From UMGS1124 sp045541255 (lineage in GTDB: Bacteria; Bacillota_I; Bacilli_A; RF39; UBA660): 64,000 nucleotides of DNA. The position numbers and the translations under genes are program-made. Shown piece after piece: positions 33,749-42,461 of the stretch (its first letter is position 1; each line of letters starts with the position of its first letter). The stretch spans positions 1 to 64,000 of the forward strand of contig JAZQIU010000006.1 of assembly GCA_045541255.1 (NCBI GenBank). Reading direction: 5' to 3'. The notes under the pieces were generated by a model that was not told the origin of the DNA, did no database searches, and was given only the letters and a program-made list of their open reading frames with translations.

Positions 33749-35563
33749 TTAATGTATTGTTCCGCCCCATTCAACAGCTACAAAACCTTTTCTTTCAAAT
33801 TTATCTAATTTTTGTTCTTTAATATTTATTTTTTTATCAACTTGTTTTATATGTATCGCTAATCTTAATAACGAATCTGGACAAGGTGTAATATTTAATC
33901 TATTATATTGTTGTCTTTCTTCTGTAAGTTCAAAATAAACTAAACTTTTTTCATTTTTTTCTAATATTGGAAGCCAATACATAATAAATTCGTTTGCTTC
34001 TCTTTGATTTAGCCCAATTTCATCTAATTTTTGTTCTAAAAATTTAATTGCATTGGATTTTTCAACATAAAAACCTTCTGTAAAATCTATTTTTGTATTA
34101 CCTTTTTCTTCCCAATATAATCCATAATAATATCTTCCGTTTTTATCTATTAAATCTCCATTTTTATTAGCTATAACTGACCATGAGTTTTGATATTTTG
34201 GATATGTAGTAGTTAAAAGACTTGGGTTATCGAATGTTACATTTATCAAAGTGTTATTGGCAGTTGGATATAAATAAAGTACAGGTTTTGCATATCCACC
34301 TATTGGAGCTGCAATTCTTCCAGTTTCTCCAGTTGTTGGTATGTAATAATATTCATAACCTACCTCTTCAGTTTGTTCAATTTCTTCTTTTGTTAATTCT
34401 TTTGATGCCGTTTCATCACTTACAACCATATATATTCCATTTTTGCCATTGTCAGTATACCATCCCGAAATCATATAATGTACATAATTGTTTTCTTTTA
34501 TTTCACATAAGTTTGCTTTTTCTTCTGCTTTATAATTTAATATTTTTAAATATCCATTTTCATTTACTGCAATATAATCTTTAAAAATATTATATATTAC
34601 ATTATATTTTTTACTTGAATACTCTAATTGATATTCATCATTATAAACATAAAATGCATTATTTGCTGCTAAAATTAATTTATCATCATCTGTTATATAA
34701 TATTCTTCATTGCTTATATAGTCATCTTCATTTTTAGACTCATAAATTAAATTGAAGTTTTCATCATATATTTTACTAATATATATTTCCGCTTCACTTT
34801 CGCCATAATAAAAATATGCATTATTTTTACCAGTAATATAACCATTTATATTTTCTTTTTCAACTTTATTTTCTTTTATATTATATAAAACAGAACGGTA
34901 ATCATCATCGTAAACAATACCTAATTCACATATAATATACCCTTTTTCAATTATAACTTCGTCGCTATAGATATTACTATAAGTACCAAAGTCAATAATA
35001 TTTTTTTCTTTTTCTACATCGTAGTAAGCCGATGAAAGTCTATAGTCTTCTTTATAAGTATCATTTTCTTTGTTTAAGACAATCCCAACTATTTTATCAT
35101 TCTTATTATATAGTCCATCTATAGAATTGTATTTTATTTTTGCTATTTTTAAATTTTTTGTTTTTTTGCTTTTTTCTATATCGTAAATAAAATAGTCCTT
35201 ATCATAGATAATTGCATATTTTTTATTAACTGTATCTAAAATAGTACACCCATCATATTCACATACATATTCACCTAATAAAGTATATTCTACATATTGT
35301 CCATTTTCTAATATTTCATTAGAAGAAGAATAAGAAATATTGTCTTCGCTATATTTATTTTCATAAAAATAAGTTTTGTCGCCTTTTTTTCCATCATATA
35401 AAACAATATTGTCATTATCGTTTATTGTTGTACTATTATTTGGAACAGTTTTATCTACCTTTAGAAAATTATCATAAACAATGTATCCTACTATTCCTAA
35501 AATTAGAACTGTTATTGCAGTTATTATCCATACTATTTTTTTACTTTTTTTATTTTCTTCCAT
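33749..35563 (-). CDS. Membrane-anchored surface protein with a C-terminal WEWGG-type domain
   Basis: A short basic N terminus, one transmembrane helix (near 10-31) and the tail YIVYDNFLKVDKT place the 604-residue protein outside the membrane. The N-terminal segment is shared with the genes at 35593 and 48295. The middle (60-400) is rich in Tyr, Asn and beta-strand and looks like a repeat or propeller domain. The last 190 residues form a separate domain: KPVLYLYPT, WSVIANKNGDLI, GLYWEEKG, NEFIMYWLP, and a final GFVAVEWGG. This domain is widespread in bacteria but unnamed to me. It sits 29 bp after the 35593 gene and depends on the same poly-G promoter. Confidence 0.7.
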   Translation of the reverse strand: MEENKKSKKIVWIITAITVLILGIVGYIVYDNFLKVDKTVPNNSTTINDNDNIVLYDGKKGDKTYFYENKYSEDNISYSSSNEILENGQYVEYTLLGEYVCEYDGCTILDTVNKKYAIIYDKDYFIYDIEKSKKTKNLKIAKIKYNSIDGLYNKNDKIVGIVLNKENDTYKEDYRLSSAYYDVEKEKNIIDFGTYSNIYSDEVIIEKGYIICELGIVYDDDYRSVLYNIKENKVEKENINGYITGKNNAYFYYGESEAEIYISKIYDENFNLIYESKNEDDYISNEEYYITDDDKLILAANNAFYVYNDEYQLEYSSKKYNVIYNIFKDYIAVNENGYLKILNYKAEEKANLCEIKENNYVHYMISGWYTDNGKNGIYMVVSDETASKELTKEEIEQTEEVGYEYYYIPTTGETGRIAAPIGGYAKPVLYLYPTANNTLINVTFDNPSLLTTTYPKYQNSWSVIANKNGDLIDKNGRYYYGLYWEEKGNTKIDFTEGFYVEKSNAIKFLEQKLDEIGLNQREANEFIMYWLPILEKNEKSLVYFELTEERQQYNRLNITPCPDSLLRLAIHIKQVDKKINIKEQKLDKFERKGFVAVEWGGTIH

Positions 35564-35592
35564 ACTTTACCTCTTCCAATTTTTTACAAAAA

Positions 35593-36774
35593 CTAATATA
35601 TTCCTATTTCAGCTTCAAACTCCATAATTTCTTCCATTTTATGAGTATTAAAATCATAACTACTTACAATAAAATTTTGTTTATCATTATTTTCATATTT
35701 TACAAAATATAATTTATTATCTTTAATAGTTGGTCTATATCCCTCTATTTCAGTATTATAAGTATCTTCATCAGTTTTAATTATAAAATCAGTACCAATA
35801 TATTCTTTAAAAACTTCTTTACCACTTTTATCAAATATCCTTAAATTACCTGCATATCCACCTTCATAAGCAATTATATAAGAATCAGTAAATATAAGCT
35901 TTAGCCCATAATAAAAGTCTGCAAATATATTATTATCTTTTTCTGCTATATCTATTTTAAATTTTGTACATTTATCTATACTTTCGTCTCTATTATTCTC
36001 ATCATATAACACACAAGAGTATGATAAATTGAAACCATTTTCAGTTTTTTCTATATTTTTAAAATTAGTATTAAAATCAATATATTCTCTTGTAAGATTA
36101 TATATATCTCCTTCCCATAATACTGAACTATCATTTTCTTTGGGTAATGCTTTGATTTTATTTACGATATTATTTGTTTCTTGTTTATTATCTATTGACT
36201 TAACAAACTTATCTATTAAAACAAAACCATTAGATGATTCAGGATCACCTTTTACCAAATCATCAAATATACTTGATTCCATGTGATCAAATTCATATTT
36301 ATTTTTTGTTTGTTTTATAGCGAATACAGCTTTAAATGGAATAGTATTAGTTATTACATCATCTAATTGTTCTATATATATACAAGTAGCTCCATTATCT
36401 TTACATTTAAAATTTCCTGTTGCTACATAATATTTTATATTTTCTTCATTTGCATAATATCCTAAATATTTTATATTATCTATATTCCAACTTTCAACAT
36501 TATCATCATCATAAAAATCAGTAATTCCTTCTCTTGGTTCTTGATTAATATAAAAATCTTTTAATAAATTTACTAACTCATTATATTTAATATCTTCATT
36601 TGTTTCTATAAAAGTTTTTTTGGTAGTTGTTGTATTACTATTATCATAATTTGGGGCAGTTTTATCTACTTTTAAAAAGTTATCATAAACTATATATCCT
36701 ATTATTCCTAATATTAGAACTGTTATTGTAGCTACTATCCCTACTACTCTTTTACTTTTTTTATTTTCTTCCAT
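35593..36774 (-). CDS. Membrane-anchored surface protein, poly-G promoter
   Basis: A 393-residue protein with the family N terminus: MEENKKSK, a transmembrane helix, then YIVYDNFLKVDKTAPNYDN and a Thr-rich linker. The remaining 340 residues are extracytoplasmic by prediction, rich in Asn, Lys and Tyr, with no domain I recognise. The anchor is nearly identical to those of the genes at 33749 and 48295, while the outer domains differ, as in a variable surface family. AGGAGAG precedes the ATG. The promoter 80 bp upstream carries ten G between -35 and -10, so expression is likely phase-variable. Confidence 0.7.
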   Translation of the reverse strand: MEENKKSKRVVGIVATITVLILGIIGYIVYDNFLKVDKTAPNYDNSNTTTTKKTFIETNEDIKYNELVNLLKDFYINQEPREGITDFYDDDNVESWNIDNIKYLGYYANEENIKYYVATGNFKCKDNGATCIYIEQLDDVITNTIPFKAVFAIKQTKNKYEFDHMESSIFDDLVKGDPESSNGFVLIDKFVKSIDNKQETNNIVNKIKALPKENDSSVLWEGDIYNLTREYIDFNTNFKNIEKTENGFNLSYSCVLYDENNRDESIDKCTKFKIDIAEKDNNIFADFYYGLKLIFTDSYIIAYEGGYAGNLRIFDKSGKEVFKEYIGTDFIIKTDEDTYNTEIEGYRPTIKDNKLYFVKYENNDKQNFIVSSYDFNTHKMEEIMEFEAEIGIY

Positions 36775-36856
36775 ATATACTCTCCTACTCTATGGTTTAA
36801 TAATAACATAAATATATTTTTTATAACATGAAATGATAGTGTTATATTATATTTAG

Positions 36857-36887
36857 ATTATACCCCCCCCCCGACTATTTTTGTCAA
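36857..36887 (-). promoter_or_regulatory. Promoter with a ten-G run in the spacer
   Basis: On the minus strand TTGACA (36882-36887) and TATAAT (36857-36862) are perfect consensus hexamers. The 19-bp spacer consists of nine mixed bases and ten consecutive G (36863-36872 as C on the plus strand). A run of ten G is striking in such AT-rich DNA. Slippage would change the spacer by single bases around the optimum of 17. Confidence 0.85.
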
Positions 36888-36902
36888 TATTAGGAAGTGT
36901 AG

Positions 36903-37430
36903 TTAGTCAATCATTTTAAATATAGGATCATATGTGTTTTCATAAATTAGAAGAGTTTTGTTTAGTTTGTTTTTTATTTCTTTATTGGAAGTTATTAAGA
37001 GTGCGTTTTCTTTTATTGTTTTTATGTCTTTTTTATTTTTTAAATCTATGTAATAACTAGTGTTATCTTTAAAATATATTCCTGTATCTTTCCATATAGA
37101 AAGTATTGGGTTATGTAAATCTTTATAAAGTTCTTCTTCATAAATAAGTTTATAGTTAGAGAAACCTAAATTATATAGTACAAATTTTAAGATATAGAGA
37201 TTAGTTTCACAATATAATTTATTAATTAGAATATATATTTTGTTTTGGATAAACATATTAGATAGTTTGTATTTATTAATTGTATTTTTTAAACTTTCTG
37301 TAAGTTCTTTATAGTTTGTTATGAAGTTATTTTCTAATATTTTATTAGTTTTTTCTTTATATAGTATATTATTTTTATATAACCATATCTCGTCTTCTAA
37401 TATTTTTATTATTATTTTATTTTTTATAAT
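36903..37430 (-). CDS. Unknown 175-residue protein, probable ATT start
   Basis: The first ATG in frame (37256) has no ribosome site. The frame stays open upstream to ATT at 37428-37430 (or ATA at 37425), which follows an AAGGATGTGAT site at good spacing. The in-frame extension (beginning KNKIIIKILEDEIWLYKNN) looks like real protein. The whole product is Lys/Asn/Ile-rich, alpha/beta, with YILINKLYCETNLYILKFVL and GIYFKDNTSYYIDL as the most ordered parts. I do not recognise it. It lies 30 bp after spoIIQ and reads the same way, so it may belong to the spoIID-spoIIQ transcript. Confidence 0.55.
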   Translation of the reverse strand: MIKNKIIIKILEDEIWLYKNNILYKEKTNKILENNFITNYKELTESLKNTINKYKLSNMFIQNKIYILINKLYCETNLYILKFVLYNLGFSNYKLIYEEELYKDLHNPILSIWKDTGIYFKDNTSYYIDLKNKKDIKTIKENALLITSNKEIKNKLNKTLLIYENTYDPIFKMID

Positions 37431-37460
37431 ATCACATCCTTTTAAATATAGAAAAAAGAC

Positions 37461-38105
37461 TTAGTTCATTAAGTCTTCTATAGATGTTTGATAATAATTT
37501 TCTGGATCTATATTATTACCATTTAAACTAACTTCAAAAAGCATCATATTATCACTTGTTGAACTTATATTATTTTTACCACTTGTTCCAATTACATCAC
37601 CTTGTTTTAGTTCTTGTCCTTCTATAACTTTTACGTTATCAATACTATAATATGTTGTTATTAAAGATGGTGAGTGAGTTATTTCTACTACATTACCTAG
37701 TAATTCATCTTTAGTTATTTTTGATACTTTTCCATCTAGAGTTGTTAATACATCAAATGTTTCTTCACTTGAATATAATATTCCTGTATTTGGCATATAT
37801 GTATTTTCATATAATATTAGAGATTTTTGTTGTGATTCTTTATCACTATCTCTATCATAGAAATCTATATCAGTTACAACAGTTTCTGCTTCAAATGGTT
37901 TTATTACTTTATCTGTTTTAATATTAGCAACTGGTATATCAGTATCAACCATATCTTTTAATATATATGATAAATTTAATGAATCTCCATATTTATTATC
38001 TAACATATTACTAACAAATATCATACTTATAAATACTATTGCTATTAATGATACATAGATTCCTGCACTAACCCATCTTTTTAATTTTAATTTCTTTGTT
38101 TTCAT
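37461..38105 (-). CDS. spoIIQ: SpoIIQ-like M23-fold sporulation protein
   Basis: A 214-residue protein with a basic N terminus, one membrane helix (near 13-31) and an external LytM/M23 domain. In the Bacilli SpoIIQ is made in the forespore and pairs with SpoIIIAH across the two membranes during engulfment. Here VVEITHSPSLITTYYS is the first M23 motif region, but the usual YxHL has become YYSI, and the last HLHFE is MLFEVSL. The metal-binding histidines are therefore lost, as in Bacillus SpoIIQ. AGGAAGGTGAATC precedes the ATG. spoIID lies just upstream, which supports the assignment. Confidence 0.75.
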   Translation of the reverse strand: MKTKKLKLKRWVSAGIYVSLIAIVFISMIFVSNMLDNKYGDSLNLSYILKDMVDTDIPVANIKTDKVIKPFEAETVVTDIDFYDRDSDKESQQKSLILYENTYMPNTGILYSSEETFDVLTTLDGKVSKITKDELLGNVVEITHSPSLITTYYSIDNVKVIEGQELKQGDVIGTSGKNNISSTSDNMMLFEVSLNGNNIDPENYYQTSIEDLMN

Positions 38106-38131
38106 GATTCACCTTCCTAGTAGAATTATGA

Positions 38132-38162
38132 TCAAAAAAAAAGAAATTATACTATATTTCTT
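38132..38162 (-). terminator. Terminator after spoIID
   Basis: GAAATATAGTATAATTTC followed by nine T on the minus strand, overlapping the spoIID stop codon. Some read-through into spoIIQ is expected if the two are co-expressed. Confidence 0.65.
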
Positions 38163-39084
38163 CTATTTCTATATCTTGATAATAATATTTAAGAATTTCA
38201 TCATAAGTATAGTTTTCTTTTGCCATACCATTTGCACCATATTGACTCATTCCCACTCCATGTCCATAACCTTTAGTTGTTATGGAATAAGTATTGTCTA
38301 TTTTTGATATAGTAAAGTCAGTAGAACGTAATGAGAGTAATTGTCTAAATTCTATACCAGTATATGTTTTGTTATTAACTTTTATTTTTTCAACTCTATT
38401 TGTTTTATCTCTACTAAGTATTTCAATGTTAGTTATATCATCTTTTAAATTTAATTTTGTTTTTATTTCGTTTGATGTGAATTCTGTTGTAACTAAGAAT
38501 TTATTTAAAGATTCATTATCCCAAGGAGATTCTACACTAGGTGTTGTTGATTCTCCAAATACCGTACTAGAATCAGCTGTTGTTCCGTTACTCATTGCAA
38601 AATAATATGACTTAAAAATTTTATTATCTTTTTTCATTACTAAGTTTTGGGTTGAAGAGACAGCATCCTTTATTTTGTTATAGTATAATTCGTAGTCGTT
38701 GCCCCATTTTTCTTTCATTTCATCTGTAGTTATATATACTTGGTCGTCTACACTTGTCTCTACATCATAGTTGTCTTTTGTATTATTAATTTTATACATT
38801 GCATATGTTCTTGATGTAACTGCTTGTGCTTTTAATGCTTCCATTTCAAAAGATGCAGGCATTTCTCCCGCAACTACTCCAATTATATATTCTTCTAAAT
38901 CTAATTCTTTAATTTCATTATTTTTATTTATTTTGATTTTTATAGGTGATGATATTTCTTTAGTTGTTGTTTTTTTTATATCATTATCTAATTTTTCGTT
39001 ATCTAAAGATTTATAAATTATACTTACTACAAAAATAGGAATTAATATTAAAACTATTATATATAGTAATAAGTTTTTTCTCAT
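38152..39084 (-). CDS. spoIID: SpoIID, sporulation lytic transglycosylase
   Basis: SpoIID cleaves glycan strands at the engulfment septum. The 310-residue protein has an N-terminal membrane anchor (near 5-24) and the SpoIID/LytB domain: LEEYIIGVVAGEMPASFEME (Glu as catalytic acid near 92), LKAQAVTSRTYA, YFAMSNGTTADS, and the C-terminal GYGHGVGMSQYGANGMA. Its ATG overlaps the TGA stop of the YwzB-like gene. Order with murA upstream and spoIIQ downstream follows the arrangement in Bacillus. Presence of the full domain suggests functional sporulation genes. Confidence 0.93.
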   Translation of the reverse strand: MRKNLLLYIIVLILIPIFVVSIIYKSLDNEKLDNDIKKTTTKEISSPIKIKINKNNEIKELDLEEYIIGVVAGEMPASFEMEALKAQAVTSRTYAMYKINNTKDNYDVETSVDDQVYITTDEMKEKWGNDYELYYNKIKDAVSSTQNLVMKKDNKIFKSYYFAMSNGTTADSSTVFGESTTPSVESPWDNESLNKFLVTTEFTSNEIKTKLNLKDDITNIEILSRDKTNRVEKIKVNNKTYTGIEFRQLLSLRSTDFTISKIDNTYSITTKGYGHGVGMSQYGANGMAKENYTYDEILKYYYQDIEIEEI

Positions 39085-39278
39085 ACTATTTTACTTGAAG
39101 ATAAGAAATCCACTATAAAGTTTGTTAATAAATAAGACATTATTAAACTTAACAATATAATAAATATTCTAGCTTCTATAGTTTTTTTAGAATTCCAAAA
39201 TTTATTAAAATTAATTCCTGTTAATGTATAAGCAGAAAGAAGAGTTGTTAGTATGTATAAGTATACTTTAGCATTCAT
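39081..39278 (-). CDS. YwzB-like small membrane protein (DUF1146)
   Basis: A 65-residue protein with two hydrophobic helices separated by WNSKKTIEARIFIILLSL, matching the DUF1146 family to which YwzB belongs. The ATG at 39278 follows GAGAGAG; a TTG further upstream would overlap the rpiB gene. It lies between rpiB (1 bp away) and spoIID (4-bp overlap). In Bacilli this family is usually found near murA and spoIID. No function is known. Confidence 0.7.
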   Translation of the reverse strand: MNAKVYLYILTTLLSAYTLTGINFNKFWNSKKTIEARIFIILLSLIMSYLLTNFIVDFLSSSKIV

Positions 39279-39279
39279 A

Positions 39280-39720
39280 TTAATCAACTCTCTCGTATTC
39301 AGTAATCATATTTATTCTTCTTATATGTCTTTCTTCGTTTGCAAAGTCAGTTGCTATAAAGTTATTTATACATTCTAATATAAGATTTATATCATTTTTA
39401 TAACTCATTGCAATTACGTTTGCATTATTATGTAAACGTGCTAATTTAGATTCATCTATATTAGATACATGTGCACATCTTATACCTTTTACTTTATTAG
39501 CAGCGATAGACATACCTATTCCTGTACCACATAAAAGTATTCCTAAAGTATTATCATTTTTTGATACGTATTCAGCTACTTCAAAAGCGTATGTTGGATA
39601 GTCATCAGTAGGTGTATTATTTTGACTCATATCTATAACTTCATAAGTATCTTTTAAATTATTTATTATTGCTTCTTTTTCATTTACTCCATTATGATCT
39701 GTTGCTATTACTATTTTCAT
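39280..39720 (-). CDS. rpiB: RpiB, ribose-5-phosphate isomerase B
   Basis: RpiB interconverts ribose 5-phosphate and ribulose 5-phosphate in the pentose phosphate pathway. The 146-residue protein has MKIVIATDHNG (phosphate-binding), DYPTYAFEVAE, and LLCGTGIGMSIAANKVKGIRCAH, which holds the conserved Cys. NNANVIAMS and the C-terminal RRINMI are also typical. Its start overlaps the stop of the ATP-grasp gene by one base. Confidence 0.93.
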   Translation of the reverse strand: MKIVIATDHNGVNEKEAIINNLKDTYEVIDMSQNNTPTDDYPTYAFEVAEYVSKNDNTLGILLCGTGIGMSIAANKVKGIRCAHVSNIDESKLARLHNNANVIAMSYKNDINLILECINNFIATDFANEERHIRRINMITEYERVD

Positions 39721-40730
39721 TATTCTTCCTCCATTGCTTTTTTAAATATTGGTAATAAACCTATGCCATCATTTCTATGTATTGGTAATTGATATAAATC
39801 ATGTCCTGGGAAATCATTTCCTTCTATTAGACATGGTTCTTTTTCTCCAACACACACATCCCAGCCTATATAGCCTATTTCTGGTGTTACACTACATGCT
39901 TCAATACATAATTCTTTTACTTTATCCCACATTGGTATTTGTAAACCTATGATTTTTTCATTTGTATACGGATGTATTTCATAAATATTTTTCTTTTTAT
40001 CTAATGCAGGGTATTCAACTATACCAGTTTCTATATTTATTGTTGTAACCATTCCATCATGATTAAAGTTATCAACTACATTTCCTAAATTACCAAATCT
40101 AATAAATGCTGCAACTACTTTTTTATTTAAAGTTACAATTCTAACTGTGTTAACTGATTCTGGATATATTTTTGATATTTCTTTATTTTGTTTAGCTACG
40201 TCTTCTACTAAAAATCTTTCAGTTTTTATTAAATGATTATATAACTCTTCTGGTTCGTATTCACTTACTTTTATTTTTTCTACACCTTTTCCACAAGAAA
40301 GTGATAAAGGTTTTACTATTATTTCTTTTTTATTTTTTAAATATTCTTTAAATTCTTCTAAATTATCTTTTAAATATATCCATTCTCTATTTAGATATTT
40401 ATCATATAGTTTATTAAATAATGCTTTATCTTCAAATATATATGCTTTTGATTGGTCATTATATTTTTTTAATATTTCATTATTTATTCCTCTTGTTATT
40501 ATTGTTTTTCTTTCTTCTTTAGTTAAGTTATACATTTCAAATAGATTATAATCTATATAACCTGCTTGATATTTTATTCCACAATTTATAATATCTATAA
40601 ATATTGCTAATTTATTCTTATTAGTTTTAGAATGAACTGTATCTATAGTATCAAAAAATTGTTTATAATTCATTTTTAATATTCTTTTAATAAGATATTT
40701 TGCTTTTCCCATAGTATCCCTCAGTTTCAA
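39720..40730 (-). CDS. ATP-grasp family protein (sugar-transfer associated type)
   Basis: A 336-residue ATP-grasp enzyme. KEIIVKPLSLSCGKGVEKI (nucleotide binding, near 135), FLVEDVAKQNKEIS, NTVRIVTLNKKVVAAFIRFG and the metal-binding IGWDVCVGEKEPCLIEGND are the main motifs. They match the sugar-transfer associated ATP-grasp group, often found in polysaccharide or teichoic-acid gene clusters; the substrate is unknown. The gene is joined to rpiB by a one-base overlap. A terminator-like region separates it from rpmE. Confidence 0.75.
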   Translation of the reverse strand: MKLRDTMGKAKYLIKRILKMNYKQFFDTIDTVHSKTNKNKLAIFIDIINCGIKYQAGYIDYNLFEMYNLTKEERKTIITRGINNEILKKYNDQSKAYIFEDKALFNKLYDKYLNREWIYLKDNLEEFKEYLKNKKEIIVKPLSLSCGKGVEKIKVSEYEPEELYNHLIKTERFLVEDVAKQNKEISKIYPESVNTVRIVTLNKKVVAAFIRFGNLGNVVDNFNHDGMVTTINIETGIVEYPALDKKKNIYEIHPYTNEKIIGLQIPMWDKVKELCIEACSVTPEIGYIGWDVCVGEKEPCLIEGNDFPGHDLYQLPIHRNDGIGLLPIFKKAMEEE

Positions 40731-40751
40731 TATATCACATATATTATTTTA

Positions 40752-40788
40752 TTTAATAAAAATAAAATAAGCCTTTACAGCTTATTTA
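40752..40788 (-). terminator. Terminator after rpmE
   Basis: AATAAGC and GCTTATT form a stem with a CTTTACA loop; the minus strand continues TTTTATTTTTATT. Confidence 0.75.
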
Positions 40789-40800
40789 CTTTTATTATAA

Positions 40801-41004
40801 TTATTTTTCAATATTATATTTATTTTTGAATTTTTCTATATTAGTACTTTTTGATTTGCTTCCTTGTTTTCCAGTAATAAATGGATGACATTCATTACAT
40901 ACTTCTATGTTTTGTACTTCTTTGTTTGATTTTGCAACAAATGTATTTCCACAAGAACATTTAAAAGTACAATCTACTAATTCTGGATGTATTCCTTTTT
41001 TCAT
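40801..41004 (-). CDS. rpmE: Ribosomal protein bL31
   Basis: A 67-residue bL31 starting MKKGIHPELVDCTFKCSCGN. The ATG at 41004 follows GGCGGAAGGAG closely. The zinc-type cysteines are present (C-S-C near 16-18, CNEC near 34-37), so this is the Zn-binding form of L31. The HPFITGKQ motif is conserved. It is monocistronic with its own terminator. Confidence 0.93.
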   Translation of the reverse strand: MKKGIHPELVDCTFKCSCGNTFVAKSNKEVQNIEVCNECHPFITGKQGSKSKSTNIEKFKNKYNIEK

Positions 41005-41102
41005 AAATAATTCTCCTTCCGCCATAACTAATTAATCTAGTTATAGAAATTCGTACTTCAATAGTATAGCATATTTTATTTTAAATGCAAGTAAAATATT
41101 GT

Positions 41103-42356
41103 CTATTCATCTACTAATTTGATATCAGCGCCAACATTAGATAATTTGTCTACTATATTTTCGTAACCTCTTAAAATATGTTCTATGTTAGTTATAGTTG
41201 TTGTTCCTTTTGCTAACATTCCTGCTAACATCATTGCTGCACCTGCACGTAAGTCTGTTGCTACAACGTGTTTACCTTTTAGTTTTGTTTTACCTTTTAT
41301 TACAGCACTATTATCAAACAACATTATATTTGCTCCCATAGCATTTAAGTGTTTGATATGCCTCATTCTATTTTCGTATATTGTTTCTTCAAATAATGAT
41401 TCTCCATCACATTGTGTTAGTAGTGTTGACATAGGTTGACCTAAGTCTGTAGGAAAGCCCGGATATACTAATGTTTTTACATTTACCGGTTTTAAATTTG
41501 GGGTAGCACTTACATATATTTTTGAATCTTTTATTTCAAATTTAGCACCTGTTTCTCTTAATTTAGTAATTACTGATTCTAAATGTTCTTTTATTATTCC
41601 ATCAATTACTAAATCTTTTCCCATTAATATACCTATCATTAGGTATGTACCAGTTTCAATTCTATCTGGTATAACCTCTACTATACCATCATTCAGTTCT
41701 TCGACACCTTCAATAGTTATAGCACTAGTTCCTACGCCACTAATTTTAGCACCCATTGAATTTAGGAATGATGCAATATTCACTATTTCAGGTTCTTTTG
41801 CTGCATTCCAAATATGTGTTGTTCCTTTTGCTAATACTGCCGCTAGTATTATGTTTACTGTAGCACCTACACTAGCAAAATCTAAATAAATATCTGCTCC
41901 ATGTAGTTCTTCAGCAGTTATTGTATATTTTGTATCTTCTATTTCTACTTTTGCACCCATTTTTTCAAATGCACTAATGTGAAAATCTATTGGTCTAGAA
42001 CCTATAACACATCCACCTGGATATGATATTTCAGCTTTATGATACCTTCCTAGTAAAGCACCCATAAAATAATATGATGCTCTTACAGTTGAAGAGTATT
42101 CTTTTGTTATTTCAGTATTTTTTAAATTTGTGTTATCAATTAATATTTCGTCATTTTCATAAGTTACTTCTGCACCTAATATTGATAACATTTCATTAAG
42201 TTTTTTTACATCACTAATATTTGGTACATTGTATATTTTACATTTTCCTTTAGAAAGGATAGCAGCTGGTAATAAGCCTACAACACTATTTTTCGCTCCA
42301 CCGATTTTAATTGTACCGCTTAATTCGTGGCCTCCATTTATTATAAGTTTTTTCAT
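41103..42356 (-). CDS. murA: MurA, UDP-GlcNAc enolpyruvyl transferase
   Basis: MurA carries out the first committed step of peptidoglycan synthesis, adding enolpyruvate to UDP-GlcNAc in the cytoplasm. The 417-residue protein begins MKKLIINGGHELSGTIKIGG with GAKNS. The catalytic loop YPGGCVIGSRPIDFH carries the active-site Cys, the target of fosfomycin, so the enzyme should be sensitive. PGFPTDLGQPM and ATDLRAGAAMMLAG complete the signature. GTAGGAG precedes the ATG. In Bacilli a murA lies beside ywzB and spoIID, as here. Confidence 0.96.
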   Translation of the reverse strand: MKKLIINGGHELSGTIKIGGAKNSVVGLLPAAILSKGKCKIYNVPNISDVKKLNEMLSILGAEVTYENDEILIDNTNLKNTEITKEYSSTVRASYYFMGALLGRYHKAEISYPGGCVIGSRPIDFHISAFEKMGAKVEIEDTKYTITAEELHGADIYLDFASVGATVNIILAAVLAKGTTHIWNAAKEPEIVNIASFLNSMGAKISGVGTSAITIEGVEELNDGIVEVIPDRIETGTYLMIGILMGKDLVIDGIIKEHLESVITKLRETGAKFEIKDSKIYVSATPNLKPVNVKTLVYPGFPTDLGQPMSTLLTQCDGESLFEETIYENRMRHIKHLNAMGANIMLFDNSAVIKGKTKLKGKHVVATDLRAGAAMMLAGMLAKGTTTITNIEHILRGYENIVDKLSNVGADIKLVDE

Positions 42357-42461
42357 TTAAACAACTCCTACCGATGTAGAAAATAATTGTTAAAAGTTTT
42401 TAGTTTTCCACATCTCTTCAATTAAATTATAGTTTATAAAATAAATATTGGCAATAAAAGT

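Noticed and set aside
36863..36872. Poly-G run as a sequencing or assembly error
   Set aside because: Run length may be uncertain, but a homologous run in the same place of a second promoter makes a pure artefact unlikely.
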